DNA of 64,000 bases from Bradyrhizobium sp. C9 (GCF_002532045.1 NZ_NWTG01000025.1:1-64000), one strand, 5' to 3'; shown: positions 52,624 to 61,423, numbered from the stretch's first letter. Numbers and translations are program-made. Notes: generated from the letters alone by a model not told the origin.

Positions 52624-52673
52624 TTGACGCGTTTTCTACGGCAAACCGGATTCCACTTTGCCGGAAAACGCGT
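52624..52673. repeat. Palindromic repeat abutting the rlmH start codon
   Basis: ACGCGTTTTC on the left and GAAAACGCGT on the right pair, extended by CGGCAAA / TTTGCCG after a 2-nt bulge. The right end is 2 nt from the rlmH ATG. It is a degenerate relative of 47571-47620. Confidence 0.8.
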
Positions 52674-52675
52674 AT

Positions 52676-53158
52676 ATGCGCCTTGTCGTGATCTGCATCG
52701 GCCGCCTGAAACAGGGCCCTGAACGGGAGCTCGCCGAGCGCTACCGCGAGCGCTTCGAAGATATCGGCCGCAAGCTCGGCTTTCGCGGCCTTGAGATCCA
52801 TGAGATTGCGGAGAGCCGCGCGCGCGACACGGGAGCGCGCATCACTGAAGAGGCCGCGGCGATCGCGGCGCTGCTGCCGGAAAAGCACATGCTGGTCGCG
52901 CTCGACGAACGCGGCAAGAGCATCGACAGCGCGAGCTTTGCGCATCAGCTCGGCCGCTGGCGCGACGAAGGGGCAGCGCATACCGTCTTCGTGATCGGCG
53001 GCGCCGACGGACTTTCGCCTGAATTGCAGCGCAAGGCTTCGTTGCGTATTGCATTCGGCTCCGCGACCTGGCCGCATCAAATGGTCCGCGTCATGCTTCT
53101 GGAACAGATTTATCGGGCCGCGACCATTTTGGCCGGCCACCCCTATCATCGCGCCTGA
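52676..53158 (+). CDS. rlmH: 23S rRNA pseudouridine-1915 N3-methyltransferase RlmH
   Basis: The 160-residue SPOUT methyltransferase has MRLVVICIGRLKQGPERELA at the start, LVALDERGKSIDS, VFVIGGADGLSPE (SAM knot), and the C-terminal MLLEQIYRAATILAGHPYHR. It modifies helix 69 of 23S rRNA. The start at 52676 gives the family N-terminus; the sequence before it is repeat DNA, so the ribosome-binding site, if any, lies inside the palindrome (CCGGAAAAC). Confidence 0.96.
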   Translation: MRLVVICIGRLKQGPERELAERYRERFEDIGRKLGFRGLEIHEIAESRARDTGARITEEAAAIAALLPEKHMLVALDERGKSIDSASFAHQLGRWRDEGAAHTVFVIGGADGLSPELQRKASLRIAFGSATWPHQMVRVMLLEQIYRAATILAGHPYHRA

Positions 53159-53198
53159 GGCGCGGTGAGGGACAGTCGAGAGCGCTGAACGCACGCGA

Positions 53199-54599
53199 AT
53201 GCAGCACAAGCGGGACACAGCTTCGGATTCGCATCTCGGCACCGCGCGCCGGCGCTGGCTGCCGGCATCCCTGCCTCTGTCGATCGCCATGCTCGCCGCA
53301 TGTCCGCTGACCGCGGCGCAGGCGCAGGCGACACCACCCGCACAGCAGTCCGCAGCGCCGGCACAGCAAGCCGCGACAGCGGAGACGTCGCCCGACGCCA
53401 TCAAGCAGCGCGAGCAGGAGCTCGAGGCCGCGCGCGAGCAGCAGCGCAAGGCGACCGAGTTGCAGGAGAAGCTGAAGGCCGATATCGCCGCGATCGGCCA
53501 GGACCGCAGCAAGCTCAACCAGCAGCTGATCGACATTGCCGGCCAGGTGCGCAGCGTCGAGACGCGGATCGCCGACGCCGAGGCACGCCTGCAGTCGCTC
53601 GACGGCCGCGAGCGCGACATCCGCGGCTCGCTCGATTCACGGCGCTCCGAGGTGATCGAGGTGCTGGCCGCGCTGCAGCGCGCCGGACGGCGCACGCCAC
53701 CGGCGCTGCTGGTGCGGCCCGAGGACGCGCTGCAATCGCTGCGCACCGCGATGCTGCTCGGCGCGGTGGTGCCGGAATTGCGCGTCCGCGCCGAGAAGCT
53801 TGCGGCCGATCTCGGCGAACTGGTGGCGCTGCGCAAGACCATCTCGACCGAGCGCGATGCGCTGGCGGCCGACCGCGACAAGCTGAAGGAAGACCAGACC
53901 CGCCTCGCGGCGCTGGTCGACGAGCGGCAGCGGCAGCAGAGCGCGGCCGAAAAGGACATGGAGGCCGAAGGCGCCCGCGCCATCGCGCTGTCGAAGCAGG
54001 CCGCCGATCTGCAGGGCCTGATCGCCAAGATGGAGCAGGACCTCAAGAGCGCGGCCAAGGCTGCCGCCACCGCCAGCCTCCAGGGCGCCCCCGCGACCGT
54101 TAACGGCAAGCCCAATCTGGGGGCTCTCAAGGACCCGGCCCGCATGAGCCCGGCAATCGCCTTCGCCTCGGCCAAAGGCCTGTTCTCCTATCCCGTGAAT
54201 GGCACCAAGATTCGCGAATTTGGCGGTTCCGACGGCGCGGGGGGCGTACAAAAGGGCATTTCTTTGGCCGCCAAACCGGGCGCGCAGGTCACAACCCCGT
54301 GTGACGGCTGGGTTGTTTACGCTGGTCCATTCCGCAGCTATGGACAACTCTTGATCCTCAATGCCGGGGGCGGGTATCATGTCCTGATCGCCGGGATGGA
54401 GCGTATTTCGGTAAACATCGGCCAGTTTGTGCTAACGGGGGAGCCGGTTGCGACCATGGGGTCGACGTCCCAGGTTGCATCCATTCTCGCGACCAATGCG
54501 AGCCAGCCAGTGCTCTATGTCGAGTTCCGGAAAGACGGCACTCCAATCGATCCAGGTCCATGGTGGACCGCAAATGAAGGCGAAAAGGTCCGCGGATGA
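53199..54599 (+). CDS. EnvC-like murein hydrolase activator (degenerate M23 domain)
   Basis: The 466-residue protein has a signal sequence (~20-44), a long coiled coil (~65-290, Glu/Gln/Arg/Leu-rich) and a C-terminal LytM fold (~335-455). All usual M23 zinc ligands are replaced: HxxxD is QKGISL, HGxG is NAGGGY, and HLHF is VLYVEF. It is therefore an activator of amidases, not a hydrolase. Its stop overlaps the start of ctpA (ATGA), so the two are coupled. The layout matches alphaproteobacterial EnvC/DipM-type division factors. Confidence 0.9.
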   Translation: MQHKRDTASDSHLGTARRRWLPASLPLSIAMLAACPLTAAQAQATPPAQQSAAPAQQAATAETSPDAIKQREQELEAAREQQRKATELQEKLKADIAAIGQDRSKLNQQLIDIAGQVRSVETRIADAEARLQSLDGRERDIRGSLDSRRSEVIEVLAALQRAGRRTPPALLVRPEDALQSLRTAMLLGAVVPELRVRAEKLAADLGELVALRKTISTERDALAADRDKLKEDQTRLAALVDERQRQQSAAEKDMEAEGARAIALSKQAADLQGLIAKMEQDLKSAAKAAATASLQGAPATVNGKPNLGALKDPARMSPAIAFASAKGLFSYPVNGTKIREFGGSDGAGGVQKGISLAAKPGAQVTTPCDGWVVYAGPFRSYGQLLILNAGGGYHVLIAGMERISVNIGQFVLTGEPVATMGSTSQVASILATNASQPVLYVEFRKDGTPIDPGPWWTANEGEKVRG

Positions 54600-55981
54600 T
54601 GCGCAAGACTTCGGTAATTCTCCTTAGCGCCGCCACCGGCGCGGCCCTGACGCTTTTCGTCACGCAGCCCCGCGCTGTGCTGATGGGATCGAGCGCGCGC
54701 GCCGCGACGTCGGACACCTACCGCCAGCTCAATCTGTTCGGCGACGTGTTCGAACGGGTGCGCAGCGACTATGTCGAGAAGCCGGATGACAGCAAGCTCG
54801 TCGAGTCCGCGATCTCGGGCATGCTGTCCGGCCTCGACCCGCACTCGAGCTACATGGACGCCAAGAGCTTCCGCGACATGCAGGTGCAGACTCGCGGCGA
54901 GTTCGGCGGCCTCGGCATCGAGGTCACGATGGAAGACGGTTTGATCAAGGTAGTCTCGCCGATCGACGACACCCCGGCCTCGAAGGCCGGCATCATGGCC
55001 AACGACATCATCACCACGCTCGACGACGAAGCCGTGCAGGGCCTGACCTTGAACCAGGCCGTCGAGAAGATGCGCGGTCCGGTCAACACCAAGATCAAGC
55101 TCAAGATCATCCGCAAGGGCCAGGACAATCCGATCGACGTCACGCTGGTGCGCGACAACATCCGCGTCCGCTCGGTGCGTGCGCGCGTGGAGGCCGACGA
55201 CATCGCCTATATCCGCATCACCACCTTCAACGAGCAGACCACCGAAGGCCTGAAGAAGGAGGTCGCCAACCTGCAGGGCCAGATCGGCGACAAGCTGAAG
55301 GGCTACATCATCGATCTCCGCAACAACCCCGGCGGCCTGCTCGAAGAAGCGGTCACGGTGTCCGACTCCTTCCTGGAGCGTGGCGAGATCGTCTCGACCC
55401 GCGGACGCAATGCCGAGGAAACCCAGCGCCGCGCCGCCCATCCTGGCGACCTGACCAAGGGCAAGCCGGTCATCGTGCTGATCAACGGCGGCTCGGCATC
55501 GGCTTCCGAAATCGTCGCCGGCGCGCTGCAGGACCACAAGCGTGCGACGCTGGTCGGCACCCGCTCGTTCGGCAAGGGCTCGGTGCAGACCATCATCCCG
55601 CTCGGCTCGGGCAACGGCGCGCTGCGCCTGACCACCGCGCGCTACTACACGCCGTCGGGCAAGTCGATCCAGGCGAAGGGCATCGTGCCCGACATCGAGG
55701 TGCTGCAGGACGTGCCGGAAGAGCTGAAGGCGCGCACCGACACCAAGGGCGAGGCCTCGCTGCGCGGCCATCTGAAGAACGACGGCGACGAGAAGACCGG
55801 CTCGCAGTCCTACGTCCCGCCGGACGCCAAGGACGATAAGGCGCTGAAGATGGCCGACGACCTCTTGCACGGCATCAAGTCGACCTCGAACGCGACGCCG
55901 GCACCGGCCGCTCCGTCCGGTGACAAGGCGACCGGCGACAAGGCCGCCGCCGACAAGCCGGCCAACAAGTCGGCGAACTGA
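54596..55981 (+). CDS. ctpA: S41 carboxy-terminal processing protease
   Basis: The 461-residue periplasmic protease has an N-terminal membrane signal (~5-25), a PDZ domain (~85-165; GGLGIEVTMEDG, SKAGIMANDIITTLDDEAV), and a catalytic core with NGGSASASEIVAGAL (Ser) and VGTRSFGKGSVQ (Lys). A flexible Ala/Lys/Asp-rich tail ends the protein. It trims C-termini of periplasmic and cell-wall proteins. It is translationally coupled to the EnvC-like gene and closed by a strong terminator. Confidence 0.95.
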   Translation: MMRKTSVILLSAATGAALTLFVTQPRAVLMGSSARAATSDTYRQLNLFGDVFERVRSDYVEKPDDSKLVESAISGMLSGLDPHSSYMDAKSFRDMQVQTRGEFGGLGIEVTMEDGLIKVVSPIDDTPASKAGIMANDIITTLDDEAVQGLTLNQAVEKMRGPVNTKIKLKIIRKGQDNPIDVTLVRDNIRVRSVRARVEADDIAYIRITTFNEQTTEGLKKEVANLQGQIGDKLKGYIIDLRNNPGGLLEEAVTVSDSFLERGEIVSTRGRNAEETQRRAAHPGDLTKGKPVIVLINGGSASASEIVAGALQDHKRATLVGTRSFGKGSVQTIIPLGSGNGALRLTTARYYTPSGKSIQAKGIVPDIEVLQDVPEELKARTDTKGEASLRGHLKNDGDEKTGSQSYVPPDAKDDKALKMADDLLHGIKSTSNATPAPAAPSGDKATGDKAAADKPANKSAN

Positions 55982-56005
55982 TCCCATCCAATTGATTCGG
56001 CGAAC

Positions 56006-56036
56006 AGGGCGGCCCTCGGGCCGCCCTTTCTGTTTT
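56006..56036 (+). terminator. Rho-independent terminator after ctpA
   Basis: AGGGCGGCCC-TC-GGGCCGCCCT (56006-56027) forms a 10-bp stem and is followed by TTCTGTTTT. Confidence 0.88.
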
Positions 56037-56131
56037 CGCCGTCCACCGCCGGCCGTGCTTTGACGGGGCGGCCGGCGCGCGGGAATGCACCGCATCGTGC
56101 TATCGTTCGCGGTGTTGATTCGGGGAGGGTC

Positions 56132-57358
56132 ATGGCAGAAGCGGCCGATGAACTGAGCACGCCGCTTGGGCAAAAGACCGTGGGCAGGACGCGCCGCATC
56201 CGCCTGCCGTTCACGGCGATGCAGGCGCTCGCCGTGCTGCTGGGCCTCGTATTGGTCGGCTTCGCCGGCGTCGCGCTGTTCAACGACAATCCGCTCGGCG
56301 GCGAGCCGATTGCCCGAATCACACTTCGCAATCCTGCGCCCGCAGCCGCCGGCGACAAGCACGCCCCGGCCGAGCCGGCGGTCAAATCCGCCGCCAAGGG
56401 TCCGGCCGCAGTGGGCGATGCCAAGAATGACGCCAAGAACGATGCCAAGACCGTCACCATCATCGACGGCTCCAGCGGCAAGCGCCAAGACGTCGTGATC
56501 GGCGCCGGCGATCCGGCCGAAAAGACCATGGATGGCGACCCGCCGCCGCTCGCGATGACGGGGATCGACCAGCGCCTGCTGGAAAAGTCGCGCTACGGCA
56601 TGATCCCTGTTGTCGCCGACGGCCTGAAGCCGTTCACGGTCTATGCGGCCGAAGCCGACCGCGCCAAGGCGGCCCGGATGCCGGTGGTCGCCATCGTGGT
56701 CTCAGGCCTCGGGGTCGGCGCCGCCAAGACCGCTGACGCCATCATGAAGCTGCCGCCGGCCGTGACGCTGGCCTTCACGCCGTACGGCGCCGATCCCGGC
56801 AAGCTGGCGGAACGCGCGAGGGCGCAGCGCCACGAGATCCTGCTGCAGATCCCGATGGAGCCGTTCGACTATCCCGACAACGATCCGGGCCCGCAGACCC
56901 TGCTGACCACATTGAGTGCCGAGCAGAACCTCGATCGTCTCTATTGGCACCTCAGCCGCCTGCAGGGCTATGCCGGGATCGCCAATTTCATGGGAGCCCG
57001 GTTCGTCGCGACCGATCCCGTGATGCAGCCCATCGTGCGCGAAGCGGCCAAGCGCGGCCTGAGCTTTTTCGACGACGGTTCCACCCCGCGCAGCGTCGCG
57101 CAGAGCCTCTCGGCCGGCCAATCGCTGCCGTTCGCCAAGGCCGATTTCGCCATCGACGTGGTGCCGACATCGGCGGAAATCGACCGCGCGCTGGTCAAGC
57201 TGGAAACGATCGCCAAGGAACGCGGCACGGCCGTGGGCGTCGCCTCGGCGCTGCCGGTCTCGATCGAGCGGCTCGGCGCCTGGCTCAAGACACTGGACTC
57301 CAAGGGCATCATGGTTGTGCCATTGACAACGGCGATGCTGAAATCAAAATCGGGCTAG
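56132..57358 (+). CDS. Divergent polysaccharide deacetylase (YibQ/DUF610-like) with membrane anchor
   Basis: The 408-residue protein has one transmembrane helix (~30-50), a Pro/Ala/Lys/Asn-rich linker with an NDAKNDAKNDAK-like tandem (~95-106), and a NodB-like barrel (~185-400; VAIVVSGLGVGAAKT, ILLQIPMEPFDYPDNDPGP, GAVGIANFMGARF-type segment). YibQ-type proteins lie next to envC and ctpA in many proteobacteria and act on cell-wall glycans, but their exact reaction is unclear. GGGGAGG precedes the ATG at 56132. Confidence 0.88.
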   Translation: MAEAADELSTPLGQKTVGRTRRIRLPFTAMQALAVLLGLVLVGFAGVALFNDNPLGGEPIARITLRNPAPAAAGDKHAPAEPAVKSAAKGPAAVGDAKNDAKNDAKTVTIIDGSSGKRQDVVIGAGDPAEKTMDGDPPPLAMTGIDQRLLEKSRYGMIPVVADGLKPFTVYAAEADRAKAARMPVVAIVVSGLGVGAAKTADAIMKLPPAVTLAFTPYGADPGKLAERARAQRHEILLQIPMEPFDYPDNDPGPQTLLTTLSAEQNLDRLYWHLSRLQGYAGIANFMGARFVATDPVMQPIVREAAKRGLSFFDDGSTPRSVAQSLSAGQSLPFAKADFAIDVVPTSAEIDRALVKLETIAKERGTAVGVASALPVSIERLGAWLKTLDSKGIMVVPLTTAMLKSKSG

Positions 57359-57442
57359 AAGATCAATCTGTTGGTGCAACCTGAGACCTTGCCGGGGGGC
57401 CGGGTCGGGTGGCGCCAGGAAACTGTGCGAGGTAGCGGCAGC

Positions 57443-57946
57443 ATGGCACGTTATGAGGACCTGCCCTATCGAACCTGCGTCGGCATCATGCTGCTGAATA
57501 CCGCGGGACTGGTCTTCATCGGGCGCCGCGCCGGCGGCATCGAGCATGTCGACGACGCCCATGTCTGGCAGATGCCGCAAGGCGGCGTCGATCCCGGTGA
57601 GGATACGTTCCAGGCCGCGCGGCGCGAACTCTATGAAGAGACCAGCGTCAAGTCGGTGGAGAAGCTCGGCGAGGTCTCGGACTGGCTGATCTATGACATC
57701 CCGCGCACCGTCGCCGGCCGCGCCTGGAAGGGCCGCTATCGCGGCCAGCGGCAGAAATGGTTCGCGCTGCGCTTCACCGGCGACGAGAACGAGATCAACG
57801 TCGCCCACCCCGGCGGCGGCCACAAGGCCGAGTTCGTCACCTGGCGCTGGGAGCCGATGAAGAATCTGCCTGAGCTGATTGTGCCGTTCAAGCGCCCGGT
57901 CTATGAGCGCGTCGTGAAGGAATTCGCCGGTCTGGCGGCCAAGTAA
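57443..57946 (+). CDS. rppH: RNA pyrophosphohydrolase (Nudix), copy 1
   Basis: The 167-residue protein has the Nudix box GGVDPGEDTFQAARRELYEE (GX5EX7REUXEE) and the RppH-type core RGQRQKWFALRFTG. It removes pyrophosphate from 5'-triphosphate mRNAs and starts decay. The start at 57443 (MARYEDLPYRTCVGIMLL) gives the family length; GAGG is 11 nt upstream. A second, similar Nudix gene follows after 46 bp. Confidence 0.92.
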   Translation: MARYEDLPYRTCVGIMLLNTAGLVFIGRRAGGIEHVDDAHVWQMPQGGVDPGEDTFQAARRELYEETSVKSVEKLGEVSDWLIYDIPRTVAGRAWKGRYRGQRQKWFALRFTGDENEINVAHPGGGHKAEFVTWRWEPMKNLPELIVPFKRPVYERVVKEFAGLAAK

Positions 57947-57992
57947 TTGGCCGGATGATCGGCCAGATCAACGCGCGACGCACCGGCCGAGA

Positions 57993-58499
57993 ATGTCATC
58001 AGATAAGCCCTACCGCCCCAATGTGGGCATCGCGCTGTTCAACGGCGACGGACGCGTGCTGATCGGCCACCGGATCAAGGACGACGGTCCGGAGATCGTG
58101 CTGCCCGGCCTCGAATGGCAGATGCCGCAAGGCGGCATCGACGCGGGCGAGGATCCGCGCCAGGCCGTGATGCGCGAATTGTGGGAAGAAACCGGTGCGG
58201 TCAACGCCGACTATCTCGGCGAGACCGACTGGATGACCTACGAATTCCCGGCCTATGACGGGCCGGCATCGCATCGGCTGGCCAAATTCCGCGGTCAGCG
58301 GCAGAAATGGTTCGCGCTGCGCTTCACCGGACGCGACGAGCAGATCGATCCATTGACGCCGCGCAACGGCCAGCCCGCCGAGTTCGATCAATGGCGCTGG
58401 GAGCGTCTCGATCGCGTCGCCGACCTGGTGGTGCCGTTCCGCCGCGAGGTCTATCGCGCGGTCGCGATCCGGTTCGCGGAATTCGCTAAAACGCGCTGA
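57993..58499 (+). CDS. RNA pyrophosphohydrolase (Nudix), copy 2
   Basis: The 168-residue paralogue has the Nudix box GGIDAGEDPRQAVMRELWEE and the same RGQRQKWFALRFTG core as the preceding gene. It begins MSSDKPYRPNVGIALFNGDG, closer to canonical RppH (PNVGI). Either copy may be the true RppH; the other may act on dinucleotide polyphosphates. Palindromic repeat DNA follows directly. Confidence 0.9.
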   Translation: MSSDKPYRPNVGIALFNGDGRVLIGHRIKDDGPEIVLPGLEWQMPQGGIDAGEDPRQAVMRELWEETGAVNADYLGETDWMTYEFPAYDGPASHRLAKFRGQRQKWFALRFTGRDEQIDPLTPRNGQPAEFDQWRWERLDRVADLVVPFRREVYRAVAIRFAEFAKTR

Positions 58500-58524
58500 G
58501 ATTAGGTTGAATCGTCATCGCGCT

Positions 58525-59574
58525 TTAGATTCTCGTTCGAGCATGATCTCCGCGCAAACGCGTTGCGCGTTTGTCGCGAGGGAAAACCGTTTCACACTTT
58601 CCCGGATCATGCTCTAGCTGATCCTGCGGCGGAAGGCGCCGCGCATCGCCCGGCGTCATGCCGTAGGTCGCGCGGAACACGCGATAGAAGGTCGCGATGC
58701 TGTCGAAGCCGCACGAGAACGCGACCTCGTCGATGCCGCGTTCCTGCATCGATGAGAGAAGCCGCATCGCCTCCTTCAACCTCGTTGCCGTCAGCGTCCG
58801 TGCGAACGACAGGCCGGTCGGCTCGAACAGTGCATGCAATTGCCGCAGTGAAATCCCGAGCTCGGTGGCGACCGCGACCGGTGTGAGCGCGGCGCGATGC
58901 AGATCGCGCAGCAGGATTTCGCGCGCGGCATGGAGGTATCCCGCATGCAAGGCGGCACGGATCTCATCCTGGCGCGGCCGCACCCGTCCGCGCGCAAGCA
59001 GCGCCAGGCGCACCATATGCGTGACCTCGCCGGCGAATTGCCCGGCTTGCGCCGGATCGCGCGTCATGGAGCGGAACATGGCACCGACCAGCCGGGTCAG
59101 GCTCGCATCACGCGCCAGCGCGACCAGCGGCACGTCCTCGATCCGGGCACCGAGCACGAGCTCGTCGGTGACGGGAATCTTGAGGCTGAAGAAGCGAAAG
59201 CCGTCGGTCCGATCGGGCGTCGACGCAAACGGAAGATTGGAATGGCCAAACACCATATCTCCGTTGCCGACCCACTGGATACGGTCGCGGCCGATATTCA
59301 TATGGCCGGGGCCGCGCACCTGCCAGCCGAGATGCAGGCTGTTGCTCGGAACACGACCGATGTCGGATGACGTCCGGCTGACGCGGTAGGATGACGCCGA
59401 CATTTCCGCCAGCACAGCATCGCCGACCTGCATCGCGGAAAACCGCCCGCGGAAATCGGGCCGCCTGTCGCGCTCGAGCTCGATGGTGACCCCGAACAGG
59501 TTTTTGCCGCGCACGTCGCACCAGTGCTCGAAACGGTCCTGCGGGCGGAGAGCATCGGTCGTGAAAGTCAGCAC
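58525..59574 (-). CDS. AraC family transcriptional regulator with a repeat-encoded C-terminal tail
   Basis: The 349-residue protein has an AraC-binding-like N-terminal domain (~20-185) and a C-terminal HTH (~225-315; TPVAVATELGISLRQLHALF and IDEVAFSCGFDSIATFYRVF). After GDARRLPPQDQL the frame runs through the dispersed palindrome and adds EHDPGKCETVFPRDKRATRL plus RGDHARTRI before the stop. The domain itself ends before this tail. The start is GTG at 59574 with only a weak SD. It is divergent from nothing close; the cyclase gene ends upstream on the same strand, so the regulon is unknown. Confidence 0.88.
   Translation of the reverse strand: MLTFTTDALRPQDRFEHWCDVRGKNLFGVTIELERDRRPDFRGRFSAMQVGDAVLAEMSASSYRVSRTSSDIGRVPSNSLHLGWQVRGPGHMNIGRDRIQWVGNGDMVFGHSNLPFASTPDRTDGFRFFSLKIPVTDELVLGARIEDVPLVALARDASLTRLVGAMFRSMTRDPAQAGQFAGEVTHMVRLALLARGRVRPRQDEIRAALHAGYLHAAREILLRDLHRAALTPVAVATELGISLRQLHALFEPTGLSFARTLTATRLKEAMRLLSSMQERGIDEVAFSCGFDSIATFYRVFRATYGMTPGDARRLPPQDQLEHDPGKCETVFPRDKRATRLRGDHARTRI
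58539..58614. repeat. GAGCATGATC palindromic repeat inside the AraC gene end
   Basis: GAGCATGATC (58539-58548) and GATCATGCTC (58605-58614) are perfect inverted ends, with inner CGCAAACGCGTTGCGCGTTTG and CCGTTTCACACTTTCCCGG. The unit is a common Bradyrhizobium dispersed repeat. It is translated in frame as the last ~27 residues of the AraC-type protein. Confidence 0.85.
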
Positions 59575-59698
59575 AGCATTTGTCCGTTACGTCAGAAGTA
59601 GCATCACGATGCGACTGGGCCAATTCGTCATCGCGCCGCAGCTTGTCATCGGTTCATGATCCCTGCTGTTAGCTGCTTCACATTTCTCAAATCGTGCT

Positions 59699-61360
59699 TC
59701 AGTTCGGGCCCACCGTGAACGGACCGACCGCGATGACATGGCAGTCGCTGTCGCGCTTGGCGCAGTCGCCGAGCGCAGCGTTGACCGCACTTTGCTCGTT
59801 CTCCGCCTTCAACCCAAGTCCCGGCCGTCCCTGCGTCCCGACCGCGACCGCGTTCCAGCCTGCGGTCGCATCGGCAAGCTTCCGCACGACATCGCTCCGC
59901 TCACCCGGCATGATGACCGAACTGTCCGCGGCCTTGAAGAAGCCGGTCACACGCAATGTGGACGGAACCGGCACCACGAAGACATCGTCGACCACGACGA
60001 CCGTGCAGGGCACGCCGGCGACCGCGCCACAGGCCTGCAAATTGCGCCGCGCCGATTCCTCGAGCGAATCGATGCCGGAATTGAAGAAGTAGTGACCGCC
60101 CGGACCGAGCGCGATGGTTCGCGTCTTGTGCCCCGGCACAAACAGGCTGTCGAGCCGGGCCCTGGCCGCCTCGCGCAGCAGCGGAACGTCCTTGGTGGCG
60201 TACGGTTTCTCGATCAGCGCATCACGCTTGACCCACGGCAAGGGCGGCACCGGCGGCTGGCCATGGGCATAGACCACGGCATTGCCGACTGCATACAGCT
60301 CGCACTTGCGCGGCGAGCCCACATTGTCGGCGCGCTTCTGGCACTGCTCCAGCGCCGAGGTCTTCGCCGCGTCCTGGTTCGGCTGCGCCACGCTCCAGCC
60401 GGCGAAACCGTTGATGTTGATGGCGAGCGCCTTGGAATCGCCCGCGGGCACATACTCGGTCGCGAGCGCGATGCGTGTGCGGTCGCTGACGAACGGAATG
60501 ATGTCGGTGGCGAGCTTGTCGCCTGACGCGATCGACGGCGGAGCCGATACAGCCAGCTGCGGCGGCGGCACTGGCTTGGCAGTCGGTGCAGTCATCGCTG
60601 ATGGCGACGGTGCGACCAATGGTGCCGGTGAAGCCGATACCAGGGGCGCGGGTGCCGGCGTGGAGCTGGCCACGACGGCAGGCTTCGTCGCCGATGTCTC
60701 GAGCTTGGTGTAATAGAGGAAGCCACCGACACCGATGGCAGCCAGCAGCACCAAGGTGACGGCGGCGGGCCACATCCAGGCCGGTGCGCCCGCGGCTGCG
60801 GCCTTGATCGGCTTCTTGACCTGCGGCATCGCGTAGGTGCCGTCCTCGCGCCGCATCGCCACCATGTAGGCGTGCACGGGGGTCGGGATGTTCTTCACTT
60901 CCTGCGCGCCGATGTCGGCGAATTGCACCGACAGCTTGTTGGCGACCTGCTCGTGCACGGCGCGTGACACGCAGATGCCGCCGACCTCGGCCAGCCCCTC
61001 GAGCCTTGCCGCGATATTGACGCCATCACCAAGGAGATCGCCGTCACGCTCGACCACATCGCCGATGGTGATGCCGATCCGGAACGACATCTGCCGGCTC
61101 GGCGGATAGGCCATGTTGCGCGTGCGCAGGCTTTCCTGGATGTCGATCGCGCAGCGCACGGCTTCGACGGCGCTGGGAAACTCCGCGAGCACCGCATCGC
61201 CTGCGGTGTTGAAGATGCGGCCGCCGCATTTTGCAATGAAATCGTCGGTGACCTGACGATAGGAGGCGAGCCGCCGCAGCGTCTCTTCCTCATCCTCGGC
61301 AACCAATCGACTATAGCCTGCAATATCGGCCGCAAAGATCGCCGCGATCTTGCGCTTCAT
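59699..61360 (-). CDS. Class III adenylate/guanylate cyclase with C-terminal periplasmic domain
   Basis: The 553-residue protein has a cyclase homology domain (~1-185; AAIFAADIAGYSRLV with the metal Asp, NTAGDAVLAEF, GDGVNIAARLEGLAE), then one transmembrane helix (~214-236), a Pro/Ala/Ser-rich linker (~240-310) and a ~240-residue C-terminal region with paired Cys residues (CQKRADNVGSPRKC, CGAVAGVPC). An N-terminal cytoplasmic cyclase joined to an extracytoplasmic domain is common in Bradyrhizobium. The product (cAMP or cGMP) cannot be decided from sequence. The start at 61360 was chosen because the domain begins there (MKRKIAAIFAADIAGYS). Confidence 0.9.
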   Translation of the reverse strand: MKRKIAAIFAADIAGYSRLVAEDEEETLRRLASYRQVTDDFIAKCGGRIFNTAGDAVLAEFPSAVEAVRCAIDIQESLRTRNMAYPPSRQMSFRIGITIGDVVERDGDLLGDGVNIAARLEGLAEVGGICVSRAVHEQVANKLSVQFADIGAQEVKNIPTPVHAYMVAMRREDGTYAMPQVKKPIKAAAAGAPAWMWPAAVTLVLLAAIGVGGFLYYTKLETSATKPAVVASSTPAPAPLVSASPAPLVAPSPSAMTAPTAKPVPPPQLAVSAPPSIASGDKLATDIIPFVSDRTRIALATEYVPAGDSKALAININGFAGWSVAQPNQDAAKTSALEQCQKRADNVGSPRKCELYAVGNAVVYAHGQPPVPPLPWVKRDALIEKPYATKDVPLLREAARARLDSLFVPGHKTRTIALGPGGHYFFNSGIDSLEESARRNLQACGAVAGVPCTVVVVDDVFVVPVPSTLRVTGFFKAADSSVIMPGERSDVVRKLADATAGWNAVAVGTQGRPGLGLKAENEQSAVNAALGDCAKRDSDCHVIAVGPFTVGPN

Positions 61361-61423
61361 GAGGACCAGCCCCGGAACCCAAATATGCCGGGCAGAATGC
61401 CGCCAGACGCTTCGGGGCGCAAC

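Noticed and set aside
54515..56488. Long minus-strand open frame opposite ctpA and neighbours (~650 codons)
   Set aside because: It is antisense to ctpA, which is certain, crosses a plus-strand terminator, and has no protein-like pattern.
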